Source of the DNA: Puia dinghuensis
GTDB taxonomy: Bacteria; Bacteroidota; Bacteroidia; Chitinophagales; Chitinophagaceae
NCBI RefSeq assembly: GCF_014642875.1
Contig: NZ_BMJC01000007.1
Location: 1 to 64,000 of the forward strand
Length of the DNA stretch: 64,000 nt
Direction: 5' to 3'
Position 1 is the first letter of the stretch. Every line of letters begins with the position of its first letter. The translations under genes were made by a program, and so were the position numbers. The notes below the pieces were generated by a model. That model was not told the origin of the DNA, did no database searches, and was given only the letters and a program-made list of their open reading frames with translations. This document shows, in pieces, positions 31,966 to 39,822 of the stretch.

Positions 31966-32436
31966 TTATTGAAAGGGATCGGCATCCGTAACATAATTGT
32001 CCCGACGCCGTCCCATGAAAGCTAAATAATTGACGCCTTTCTGAAAGGGCTCCCAACCATCGTTAGAGTATCCATAGATCTCGAACAAAATGGATATTTC
32101 CTGCCAATACGCATTTATATTCATTTGGTACCAACGTGTTCGGGAAGGAGTTGAGCCCACTATATATATGGTGGCCTCATGAAAAACCAGAGTGAATTCA
32201 TGAACGATGCCTGCTACCGTATTCAACACTTTTGAACCATCGCCATTATTGCTGGTGACAGTATCGATGATATCTCCTGTATGCTCATCCAGGTCGCCAA
32301 AGCCAAAGGAGTATAGATTGGGACGGATGAAGGTGAAACCGGCTATTTTTCGAATGCTTCCTTTGGGGCCAACACTTTCAAATTCGAAATCAACGAAACG
32401 GAGGTCGGCATAATAGAGGTATTGGTCTGTTTTCAT
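31966..32436 (-). CDS. DUF6934-like protein
   Basis: 156 residues. The pattern FEFESVGPKGSIRKIAGFT, then NLYSFGFGDLDEHTGDIIDTV, then NGDGSKVLNTVAGIVHEF, then GSTPSRTRWYQMNIN, then GWEPFQKGVNYLAF is that of the DUF6934 family, which is common and often variable in presence within Bacteroidota. No catalytic motif is obvious. It is cytoplasmic. It is followed by a small charged protein, with which it may form a module. GC content is lower than in neighbours, which suggests transfer. Confidence 0.7.
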   Translation of the reverse strand: MKTDQYLYYADLRFVDFEFESVGPKGSIRKIAGFTFIRPNLYSFGFGDLDEHTGDIIDTVTSNNGDGSKVLNTVAGIVHEFTLVFHEATIYIVGSTPSRTRWYQMNINAYWQEISILFEIYGYSNDGWEPFQKGVNYLAFMGRRRDNYVTDADPFQ

Positions 32437-32501
32437 AGTAGCAAGGTTTTGGTTATGGCGGTCTGCAAAGTTGAGGGGAAAATCGGATATCTTGCAGCCC
32501 T

Positions 32502-33671
32502 ATGGCAAAAAAAATTGTCGAAGTACCTCGGGGTGCAAAAATAAAGCAGTCGCCGGTGCGATATACGGGGAGGTTGCTGGTTAGGTTCGATGCGAAGGTG
32601 GATATTCCAGCCGTGATGAAGGAGGTGCATGGGTTTGTGTTGGAGCGGTTGCGCGTCGCTGTTGTCGAAGCCTCATCGGCGGATAGGGTGCGAAAAATGG
32701 CTGCGGGGCGCAATAGCCCTTTCCTGGTGATCGAGCAGGAGCGTGCCATTCATAAGCTGCCAGCCGGCGGGTCGGGCTCGTCAGGAGCGGGGAGACAGGG
32801 ACCTTCGCGATCGGGCGGAGGACTTCCTTTCGCCGACAGCCGCGTCGCTACCTGGGGCATCCAGGCGGTGAATGTGCTGCAGAGCGGCTTCACGGGCAAG
32901 GGGGTACGAATCGCCGTTCTGGACACGGGTTTTGATTTTACCCATCCCGACTTTGCCGGCCGAACGATACATCGTAAATCATTTGTGGGCCGACAGGCGA
33001 TCGATAAAGACGGTCATGGTACGCATTGCGCCGGGGTCGCGGGCGGCGGGCGTAAAGGGAAGGCGGGTGCGCGTTATGGGGTAGCGCCGGAGTCGCGATT
33101 ATACATCGGGAAAATATTGGATGATGCGGGCGAAGGCTCGGACGGACTTGCGCTGGCGGGTATCGAGTGGGCGTTGGAGAAGGGCTGCCGGGTGATCTCA
33201 ATGTCCTTTGGTGCGGAACCGGAAGCGGGGTATTCTGCTTTGTGGGAGCAGGTGGCGCAGACGGTGATGGCGCATCGTTGTCTGCTCATTGGCGCCACGG
33301 GGAATGAGAGCAAGCGTGGACGTATGGCGCCGGTGAATCATCCCGCCAACTGCCCATCGATCGTGGCGGTGGGGGCGCTTACGGTGGCGATGAAGGTGGC
33401 GGAGTTTTCGTGCGGGGGAACGGGTGCAGCGGGGCAGGTAGATATTGCCGCGCCGGGGGATGCTATTCTGAGTGCGCGTGCCGGAGGTGGATATGTTATC
33501 GAATCGGGCACGTCGATGGCGGCGCCTTTTGTTGCGGGGATGGCGGCGTTGTTGTGGGAGCAGTATCCGGAGGCGAGCGCGTGGGAGATCTGGGCGCGGC
33601 TTGTACAGCAGGCGCAGCGGTTGACGTTGCCGGCGTCGGCAGTGGGGGTGGGTTTGGTGTATTTGCGTTAG
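32502..33671 (+). CDS. S8 family serine peptidase (subtilisin-like) with N-terminal I9-like region
   Basis: 389 residues. The catalytic triad is clear: Asp141 in DTGFDFTHPDF, His172 in HGTHCAGV, Ser338 in SGTSMAAPFVAG. Residues about 20-85 (GRLLVRFDAKVDIPAVMKEV ... FLVIEQERAIHKLP) look like an inhibitor I9 propeptide. A Gly/Ser/Arg-rich linker (GGSGSSGAGRQGPSRSGGG) precedes the catalytic domain. There is no convincing signal peptide, so it may act inside the cell or use another export route. The stop codon TAG is supplied by a dispersed repeat (GCGTTAG). The small I9-like gene at 33782 follows. Confidence 0.85.
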   Translation: MAKKIVEVPRGAKIKQSPVRYTGRLLVRFDAKVDIPAVMKEVHGFVLERLRVAVVEASSADRVRKMAAGRNSPFLVIEQERAIHKLPAGGSGSSGAGRQGPSRSGGGLPFADSRVATWGIQAVNVLQSGFTGKGVRIAVLDTGFDFTHPDFAGRTIHRKSFVGRQAIDKDGHGTHCAGVAGGGRKGKAGARYGVAPESRLYIGKILDDAGEGSDGLALAGIEWALEKGCRVISMSFGAEPEAGYSALWEQVAQTVMAHRCLLIGATGNESKRGRMAPVNHPANCPSIVAVGALTVAMKVAEFSCGGTGAAGQVDIAAPGDAILSARAGGGYVIESGTSMAAPFVAGMAALLWEQYPEASAWEIWARLVQQAQRLTLPASAVGVGLVYLR

Positions 33672-33752
33672 GGATCGCAGCGGCAGCCCGGAGGCCGCGC
33701 GTTAGCGCGGCCGAGGACTACAGCGAAGAGCCCGACCCGAAGGGGAACGCCC
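33665..33752 (+). repeat. Dispersed repeat GCGTTAGGGA family, copy E (minimal)
   Basis: At 88 bp this is the shortest copy, so it shows the core: GCGTTAGGGATCGCAGCGG, the hairpin GGCCGCGCGTTAGCGCGGCC, GAGGACTACAGCGAAGAGC, CCGACCCG and GGGGAACGCCC. Its first bases form the stop codon of the S8 protease gene. Confidence 0.8.
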
Positions 33753-33781
33753 AGGTAACGGATTTGATGTAATTTTACCGT

Positions 33782-33988
33782 ATGAATTTTATTGCCAAAG
33801 TCGAAGAAGGGCAAAAGCCGAATATCCGGGAGATCGCGCGATCGCTGGAGGGGATGGGGATTCGCGTCCGCCGCGTGATGCAGCTGACAGGGACGATCAC
33901 GGGGGATAGCGGATCACTGACGCTTGGGCAGGTGAAGATAAAGGGTATCCAGTCCGTTGCGCCCGATCGCGCGGTGCGGAAGAAATAG
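33782..33988 (+). CDS. Small I9-propeptide-like protein, probable partner of the S8 protease
   Basis: 68 residues (MNFIAKVEEGQKPNIREIARSL ... VKIKGIQSVAPDRAVRKK). Predicted beta-alpha-beta-beta pattern and the ending IQSVAPDR resemble subtilisin propeptide/inhibitor I9 domains, in which the tail enters the protease active site. It directly follows the S8 gene, separated only by the dispersed repeat. It may be an intracellular inhibitor or folding helper for that protease. A terminator follows. Confidence 0.55.
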   Translation: MNFIAKVEEGQKPNIREIARSLEGMGIRVRRVMQLTGTITGDSGSLTLGQVKIKGIQSVAPDRAVRKK

Positions 33989-34057
33989 ATGGGGCGGCAC
34001 GCAGGATTGCGCCGGAGGTGCGAGTGGTGGATTGCGCCGGTGACAAAAAAGATATTT

Positions 34058-34085
34058 AAAAGGGACTCGATGGAGTTCCTTTTTT
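34058..34085 (+). terminator. Rho-independent terminator after the I9-like gene
   Basis: AAAAGGGACTC and GAGTTCCTTTT form an 11-bp stem (one G-T pair) around GATG, followed by a T run. Confidence 0.75.
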
Positions 34086-34097
34086 ATTTAGCAATAT

Positions 34098-34112
34098 ACT
34101 AATATAATTAGT
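34098..34112. promoter_or_regulatory. Palindrome ACTAATATAATTAGT upstream of the DUF1016 gene
   Basis: Same 15-mer as at 11301, about 60 bp before the DUF1016 start, in a similar AT-rich flank (CAATAT before, TATTT after). Candidate operator shared by two mobile-type genes. Confidence 0.5.
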
Positions 34113-34170
34113 TTATTTTGATATAATATTTAGTAATTTTAATATTCAAAAAGGCCATGAAGGCGATTTT

Positions 34171-35175
34171 ATGAAGAATGGTTATAAGGAGTGGTTTGCC
34201 GAAATCAAACGGAAAGTTCAACAAGCACAGTTAAGGGCTGCGGCCAATTTCAATGCCGTTCTAATTGAACTTTACTGGGATCTGGGGAAAGAGATATTAG
34301 CCAGAGAAGCTGAGTTTAAATGGGGGGATAATTTTCTGGAACAGCTTTCTGCTGATTTAAAGGCGAATTTTCCCAAAATAAATGGCTTTTCGAGAAGAAA
34401 CCTATATTCTATTAGGCAATGGTACCTGTTCTTTTCACAGCGATTTGAATTTGTGCCACAGCCTGTGGCACAATTGCCTTGGTCATATCAAAGGCTTCTT
34501 ATCTCTAAAATAAAGGATATTGAATTAGCGATATTGTACGCGAAAGCTACCTATAAAAATGGATGGTCGCGAGATGCTCTTGAAGCCAATATTAAAAGCA
34601 GTTATCATCTGAGACTTGGGAAAGCTGACCATAATTTCGAATTAACGCTGCCTAAACCTCAATCCGATCTAGCCGCCGAGAGCATTAAGGATCCTTACCA
34701 CTTTGATTTTCTTGGCTTGGAAGAAGATGCTCAGGAAAGGGAGATTGAGCAAGCTTTAACACAGAAAATAACTGATTTTATGCTGGAACTCGGAAAAGGG
34801 TTTGCATTTGTTGGTAGACAATATAAATTGGAAATAAGTTATAATGATTATTACCTTGATCTACTCTTTTATCATCTGCATTTACGATGCTATGTTGTCA
34901 TCGAGTTGAAGGCCGGCAAATTTAGGCCGGAATACGCTGGTAAATTAAACTTTTATTTATCAGCTGTAGATACACAATTGAGGCACCCTACAGATTGCCC
35001 CTCCATTGGAATTTTGCTGTGTAGGACAAAAGATAAAATTGAAGTCGAATATGCTCTTCGAGACATGAATAAGCCTATTGGGGTGGGCGCTTTCGAATTA
35101 TCTGAAATTATTCCTGATGAGTTGAAAACACAACTACCTACAATTGAAGAAATGGAACGAGGGTTGATCGATTAA
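34171..35175 (+). CDS. DUF1016/YhcG-like PD-(D/E)XK nuclease domain protein
   Basis: 334 residues, full length. The N-terminal DUF1016 helical domain includes YWDLGKEILARE and FPKINGFSRRNLYSIRQWYLFF. The C-terminal PD-(D/E)XK domain includes EISYNDYYLDLLFYHLHLRCYVVIELKAGKF, where Asp and E-L-K are the nuclease core, then PSIGILLCRTKDKIEVEYAL. The N-terminal part is thought to bind DNA or partners, as in restriction-associated or retrotransposon-linked YhcG proteins. The gene is strikingly AT-rich against its surroundings, a sign of recent transfer. A dead relative is at 7807. Confidence 0.85.
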   Translation: MKNGYKEWFAEIKRKVQQAQLRAAANFNAVLIELYWDLGKEILAREAEFKWGDNFLEQLSADLKANFPKINGFSRRNLYSIRQWYLFFSQRFEFVPQPVAQLPWSYQRLLISKIKDIELAILYAKATYKNGWSRDALEANIKSSYHLRLGKADHNFELTLPKPQSDLAAESIKDPYHFDFLGLEEDAQEREIEQALTQKITDFMLELGKGFAFVGRQYKLEISYNDYYLDLLFYHLHLRCYVVIELKAGKFRPEYAGKLNFYLSAVDTQLRHPTDCPSIGILLCRTKDKIEVEYALRDMNKPIGVGAFELSEIIPDELKTQLPTIEEMERGLID

Positions 35176-35209
35176 GCCAATCGATACGGCGACGGGCCGG
35201 GGCGGCGGC

Positions 35210-37612
35210 TCATTCGCTACGCAAAGCGTCGACCGGATTGACGACAGCGGCTTTTAGCGATTGGAAGAGGGTGGTCAGCGCGGCGATGCTTATAACGATT
35301 CCCGCGGCGGCGGCGAAGAGCCAGGGGGACAGGGTCGTTCGATAGGCGAAGTTGTCAAGCCAGCGGTGCATGGACCACCAGGCGAGGGGAGTGGCTATGA
35401 CGATGGCCAGGGCGATGAGCCGGGCAAAGTCCTTGGATAAGAGGGTGATGATGGAGGGGATGCCGGCGCCGAGGATCTTTCGGATGCCGATTTCCTTTGC
35501 ACGTTGTTCGGCGCCGTAGGCGGCGAGGCCGAACAATCCGAGGCAGGCTATGAAAATGGCTAGCGTAGTGAGGACGATAACGACACTGCCCATACGCTGT
35601 TCGGCCCGGTAGAGACTGTCGAAGTCTTCGTCGAGGAACGAATAATGAAAGGGTTTTTGTGGCGCGAAGGCAGACCAGGTGGCTTTCACGCGGGCAAGAA
35701 CGTCAGGGATATGATCGGCGGCCATGCGGATGTTGAGACCCGCCGAGTTGTCACCCGGGCGATCAACGAGGACGAGAGGCGTGATGGCGCTGCGGATAGA
35801 GGTGAAGTTGAAATCCCTGATGATGCCGATGACGGTAAAATCGGCTGGATGATGCCAATAGGACTCGTAGTGAATGATCTTGCCGAGCGGGTCTTTTTCG
35901 ATGCCGAACTTCCGGGCGGCGGTTTCATTAATTATAATAGCGTTGGAGTCCGTTGACATCGCGTGCGAGAAATTACGCCCCCCGACGACATGCATCCCCA
36001 TCGTGGGAATGTAGTCCTCATCGACTACCCAAAGTTCGGTCTGCATGCCTCGTGGGTTGCCTTTGACGTTGCCCCAGTTGTGCCAGCGGTTGCCGACGGC
36101 GGGGAGAAAATCAGTGAGGGTGGCAGCCGAGACGCCGGGCAGCCGGAGCATCTGCTGTTTGAGCACAGCAGGGTTGGCGATGCCATCGATGTCTTTGATG
36201 ATGAGTACCTGGGAGCGATCGAAACCGGGGTCCCGGTGTTGGATGAAGTGGAGTTGCCGGTAGACAGCCAGCGTTCCGACGATGAGAAATATAGATACAG
36301 TGAACTGCCCGACGACGAGGGCGCTGCGCAGACCGCCACCTTTACCGCCAAGCGCGAGCCGGCCTTTCAGTACCTGAACGGGGCGGAAGGCAGAGAGAAA
36401 GAAAGCAGGATAGGCGCCGGAGAAGCCGCCAAGCGTCACGATGATGCCGGCCAGCGCGGGGAGGAGCCAACGGAGGGTTGCTGCGTCGAGGGCGATGTTC
36501 TTTCCCGTTAGATCATTGAACCAGGGCAGGACAAGCCAGACGAGGCTTATCGCGATGAGGGCGGCGGCAGCCGTGAGCAGGAGAGATTCAATTAGGAATT
36601 GCCCGATGAGCTGTCCACGGGCGGAGCCGAGCACCTTGCGGACGCCTACTTCGCGGGCGCGGTTGGCAGATCGGGCTGTAGAGAGGTTCATGAAATTGAT
36701 GCCGGCGATGAGGAGTACGAAGACGGCGATGGCGGAGAAGATATAGACGTATTGGCTGTCGCTGCCCGTGGCGAGTTCATCGGTCCGGTGAGAGCGGAGA
36801 TGGATATCCGTCAGCGGGATCTCGTTGATGTGGATATAGAAGTTGCCTTTGTTGTCGTCTTCTATGGCGGCATATTGATCGGCATAGTGACGCATGAGGG
36901 TCGACAGATGTTTGTCGAAGGCGGCCCGGTTGGCGCCGGGTTTTAGCAGTACAAAAGTGGCCATGGGGACAATGGCAAAGAAGCTGTTGTTATTTTCCAT
37001 TCCGTTGCCGATGATGGACAGGAAGATGTCGTAGTGGAAGCTGGCCTGCGCGGGGAGATCGGCGATGACTGCGACTACTTTGTATCGGAGGGTGTCGTCG
37101 AGCCGGGTCAGCGTGCGGCCGACAGCATGGGTAGTGTTGAAATAGCGCTGCGCGGCGGTTGCGGTGAGGACGGCCGTTCGGGGTTGCTGCAGGCCTTTTG
37201 CGGCGTCGCCATCGAGGGCGGGGAGGGTGAAGATGGAGAAGAAGGCCGGGTCGACGGTGGCGACGTGGTTTTCGGTGACGTCCTGGCTGCCCAGCCGGAA
37301 ACGAATCCCGTTTTCAGGGAGGCAGCGGGCTGCGGCTTCTACTTCGGGATAGTCGCGGATAAGGGTTGGCGCCACGGGTGGAGCGGCGTCGGCCATCTGC
37401 GAGAGCTTGCCATCGGAGTATATGTCGGTGTTGAGCCGGACAATGCGATCGGCGTTGGTGTTGAAGCGATCGAAGCCGAGTTCGTCGGTGACATAGAGGA
37501 CGATGAGCAGGAAGGTGGCGAGCCCGAGCGTGAGGCCAAGGATATTAAGGAGGGTAAAGGTTCTGTTTTTTGTGAGTTGCCGGAAGGCGAGTTTGGTGTG
37601 GATGGTGGGCAT
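35210..37612 (-). CDS. FtsX/MacB-type ABC transporter permease
   Basis: 800 residues with two MacB_PCD/FtsX units. The first FtsX unit contains NRAREVGVRKVLGSARGQLIGQFL and the second EQRAKEIGIRKILGAGIPSIITL. The protein ends NPVDALRSE. The start MPTIHTKLAFRQLTKNRTF matches the amphipathic N terminus of this family. It is not followed by an ATPase. It is convergent with the DUF1016 gene. Fourth member of this family in the window; the four differ enough to have separate substrates or signals. Confidence 0.9.
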   Translation of the reverse strand: MPTIHTKLAFRQLTKNRTFTLLNILGLTLGLATFLLIVLYVTDELGFDRFNTNADRIVRLNTDIYSDGKLSQMADAAPPVAPTLIRDYPEVEAAARCLPENGIRFRLGSQDVTENHVATVDPAFFSIFTLPALDGDAAKGLQQPRTAVLTATAAQRYFNTTHAVGRTLTRLDDTLRYKVVAVIADLPAQASFHYDIFLSIIGNGMENNNSFFAIVPMATFVLLKPGANRAAFDKHLSTLMRHYADQYAAIEDDNKGNFYIHINEIPLTDIHLRSHRTDELATGSDSQYVYIFSAIAVFVLLIAGINFMNLSTARSANRAREVGVRKVLGSARGQLIGQFLIESLLLTAAAALIAISLVWLVLPWFNDLTGKNIALDAATLRWLLPALAGIIVTLGGFSGAYPAFFLSAFRPVQVLKGRLALGGKGGGLRSALVVGQFTVSIFLIVGTLAVYRQLHFIQHRDPGFDRSQVLIIKDIDGIANPAVLKQQMLRLPGVSAATLTDFLPAVGNRWHNWGNVKGNPRGMQTELWVVDEDYIPTMGMHVVGGRNFSHAMSTDSNAIIINETAARKFGIEKDPLGKIIHYESYWHHPADFTVIGIIRDFNFTSIRSAITPLVLVDRPGDNSAGLNIRMAADHIPDVLARVKATWSAFAPQKPFHYSFLDEDFDSLYRAEQRMGSVVIVLTTLAIFIACLGLFGLAAYGAEQRAKEIGIRKILGAGIPSIITLLSKDFARLIALAIVIATPLAWWSMHRWLDNFAYRTTLSPWLFAAAAGIVISIAALTTLFQSLKAAVVNPVDALRSE

Positions 37613-37934
37613 ACGGCCGGTCGGTTTTGTAAGGGGTAAGGTACGGAAAATGTGGGAGTGGAAGGGGGGAAGGAGGCGCGGGATGCGCGGGCTAAAAAAG
37701 AGCCCGGTTGATCGTGGGGATCGTCCGGGCCTTGCGGAGAAGAGAATCGGCTAATGGCGTCCATGCAGAGGACTGGTGCGATAATGGTTATATTATATAT
37801 GCAGATAATATGTTTGGCTGCGGCTTTTGCAGCGCGTAGGGCATATCGTTAAAGACACTTCAACTATCGAAGTGGATACCTTTCTGTTGGAAAATTTATC
37901 GCCACCTTCGGTGTGGCATTACTGCGAGACTGCA
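37613..37934. other. Intergenic region, terminator only
   Basis: About 320 bp upstream of the FtsX gene and downstream of the lipoprotein gene at 37935. Apart from the hairpin at 37694 and AT-rich DNA around 37790-37820 nothing was recognised. Confidence 0.4.
37694..37730 (-). terminator. Terminator for the 37935 gene (minus strand)
   Basis: On the minus strand GCCCGG...GATC...GATC...CCGGGC is followed by a U run. It lies about 205 nt past the stop, so a long 3' untranslated region is implied. Confidence 0.6.
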
Positions 37935-38771
37935 CTAATAATGCGTCCAGTTGTCTTGATCTGTCTCCCACTGCCTTGATAGTGATCCCTTGCAGGTGTA
38001 GAGGCGCCAGCCTTTGTCCTTGTTGCGGAGATATTCCTTATAAAGCAGGTAGCGAAGGCGGCGGGTGGTGAAGACATTGTACCAGAAGTCATGTTTGTAT
38101 TCCGATACGATGCCGGCGGCTTCCAGCACTTCGTAGGAAGAGGAGGCGCAGCGCATGCCGAGGAAAGAGTAGTCGTACGGAGTTTGATGGACATAGACCC
38201 GGGCGATGCTGTCGAGGCGCTGTTTCTGCACGGCGGTGACGGGGATGACGAAGGTGGCGCGGCGGAGGCTGTCGATGTTGTTGTAATAATTGCCAAGGAC
38301 GGTCCAGGCACGGTATTCGGTGTAGATGCGAAAGCAGGAATTGAAATTCTTCGGGTTGCTGCGATTGGTGAGGTGTCCCGCATGGGTGATGCTGGAATGC
38401 CGCTGGGGCTGGAAGCTCAGCGCCTTGTCCGGAGCGTATTCGACGCAGGCGTGGCCGCCGTGCAATTTGGTTATGCGGTTGATGAAGTTGTATCCTCCGT
38501 ACATGGGTTCTTTTCCCTCAAAGCCTTTTGCGGGGATGGAGCCGTAGAGACAGAGGACGCGGATGGAGTCGACGATGGGGTCGGGGCTGGCCGGGCTTAT
38601 GTCATGGGTGGTTTGCTGCAGGCCTTGGCCGCCGGTGCGGGGCTCGCGGGTTTGGGCGGCTTGCTGCAGGCCGGTTTGGTCAGGGACGGTTTGCGACGCC
38701 ACGGACTGGCATGCGGGGGCGCCGAGGGATATAAGGATCAGTACGAGGAGGATGGCTGCTTTGCCGGGCAT
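37935..38771 (-). CDS. Exported lipoprotein-like protein, possible permuted papain-fold (NlpC/P60-like)
   Basis: 278 residues. N-terminal hydrophobic segment with lipobox-like GAPAC at about 18-22. A Gln/Thr/Gly-rich linker runs to about 65. The core has KLHGGHACVEYAP and later YDYSFLGMRCASSSYEVLEAAGI. A His-containing strand before a Cys-containing helix is the order of circularly permuted NlpC/P60 or YiiX-type enzymes, so His in HGGHAC and Cys in RCASSS are candidate catalytic residues. It may act on peptidoglycan or lipids. The assignment is from motif order only. Confidence 0.5.
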   Translation of the reverse strand: MPGKAAILLVLILISLGAPACQSVASQTVPDQTGLQQAAQTREPRTGGQGLQQTTHDISPASPDPIVDSIRVLCLYGSIPAKGFEGKEPMYGGYNFINRITKLHGGHACVEYAPDKALSFQPQRHSSITHAGHLTNRSNPKNFNSCFRIYTEYRAWTVLGNYYNNIDSLRRATFVIPVTAVQKQRLDSIARVYVHQTPYDYSFLGMRCASSSYEVLEAAGIVSEYKHDFWYNVFTTRRLRYLLYKEYLRNKDKGWRLYTCKGSLSRQWETDQDNWTHY

Positions 38772-38855
38772 GGAGGCGGATTGTCTTTGTTTGCGGTAAG
38801 TTACGAAAAAAGCGGGCAGCAGGAAAACCCGTTTGTGTCATTTGCAGTAGCTGAA

Positions 38856-39494
38856 CTAGGCGCATGCCGCAGGCCCCCATCGCAACACAGGTATCTTTTC
38901 CAATGAGATAAAGTCGCTGCAAAAGTTGAGGATGCCGACCGTACCTCCGTGCCTAACGCAGAAATTATGCTGGTCGACCATTTTCATACTATTGTCGCCT
39001 ATATAGGCGATGATGATGGTCCTTGGTATGTTATCGTCCTTACCACAGGTGATGGTCAATTTTCCGGTGTTGTTCTCCGGATTGATGACAAAAGAGCCTC
39101 TTGGCCAGTGTTCATTCGTTCGCGGATTGAATTCTACGGCATAGATGCGGGATTCGGGGGGATGATTTTTAAATGAAAGCGTGATCGAAAAGGTCGATTG
39201 GACGAACCCGGGTTCAAGGTCCACGTTGATGGGTTTATATTTTCGTTTGATCTTTTTTGGGGAGACCTCAGCCGGTTTACTGCGAAATAAAACGATGATG
39301 ATCGCAACCGCGAGCAGGATGAGTCCCGGAATAAACAGGCGCCAGCGCCATGTTGGGTCGTCAATGGATAGCCTGGCAACCGACAACCCGCCGGCAGCCG
39401 CGAGAATAACTACTATCAACCCTGATATCAGGTAGAGAGCCCATGGTTTCTTTAGGGCTTCCAATATCACTTCCGGCCAGGATGTCTTGTTCAT
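38856..39494 (-). CDS. Uncharacterised membrane protein
   Basis: 212 residues. Two transmembrane helices near the N terminus (about 17-40 and 50-70: LYLISGLIVVILAAAGGL and LFIPGLILLAVAIIIVLF) and then a roughly 140-residue beta-rich soluble domain (INVDLEPGFVQSTFSITLSFKN ... GKLTITCGKDDNIPRTIIIAYIGD). No family recognised. The soluble part may face either side. Flanking genes give no functional clue. Confidence 0.55.
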   Translation of the reverse strand: MNKTSWPEVILEALKKPWALYLISGLIVVILAAAGGLSVARLSIDDPTWRWRLFIPGLILLAVAIIIVLFRSKPAEVSPKKIKRKYKPINVDLEPGFVQSTFSITLSFKNHPPESRIYAVEFNPRTNEHWPRGSFVINPENNTGKLTITCGKDDNIPRTIIIAYIGDNSMKMVDQHNFCVRHGGTVGILNFCSDFISLEKIPVLRWGPAACA

Positions 39495-39822
39495 ACTAAG
39501 TGGGTTGATATTGTAACGCAGAAGGGACGAAATTTAACTATATAATAATGGTGTATTAATGTTTTGATAATATTGATTGCATAAGGGAAGGCAATAGAAT
39601 GTTGGCGCCAAGGTAATGGAGGGTCACAACCATGGGTAAGCGAACCCAGGCGGTATAAATAATAACGAACACAGCAAGGACATTTGGAACACAGCGAGAA
39701 CCTACAGTAAGAAGAGCCAAAACCGACCTGTTACGGCCAACAGCAGAATACACTTCATAGGCAACTATGAAGATAGTAATTGCGCGATTTTTTGTTGTGG
39801 CCCCTCTAGGCCGCAATATGGC
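39495..39822. other. Intergenic region with a doubtful small membrane ORF
   Basis: About 330 bp, AT-rich near 39520-39560. On the minus strand 39556-39816 could encode 86 residues with two hydrophobic stretches (VLAVFVIIYTAWVRLPMVVTL and others), directly upstream of nothing obvious. It lacks family resemblance and is not counted as a gene. Confidence 0.3.
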
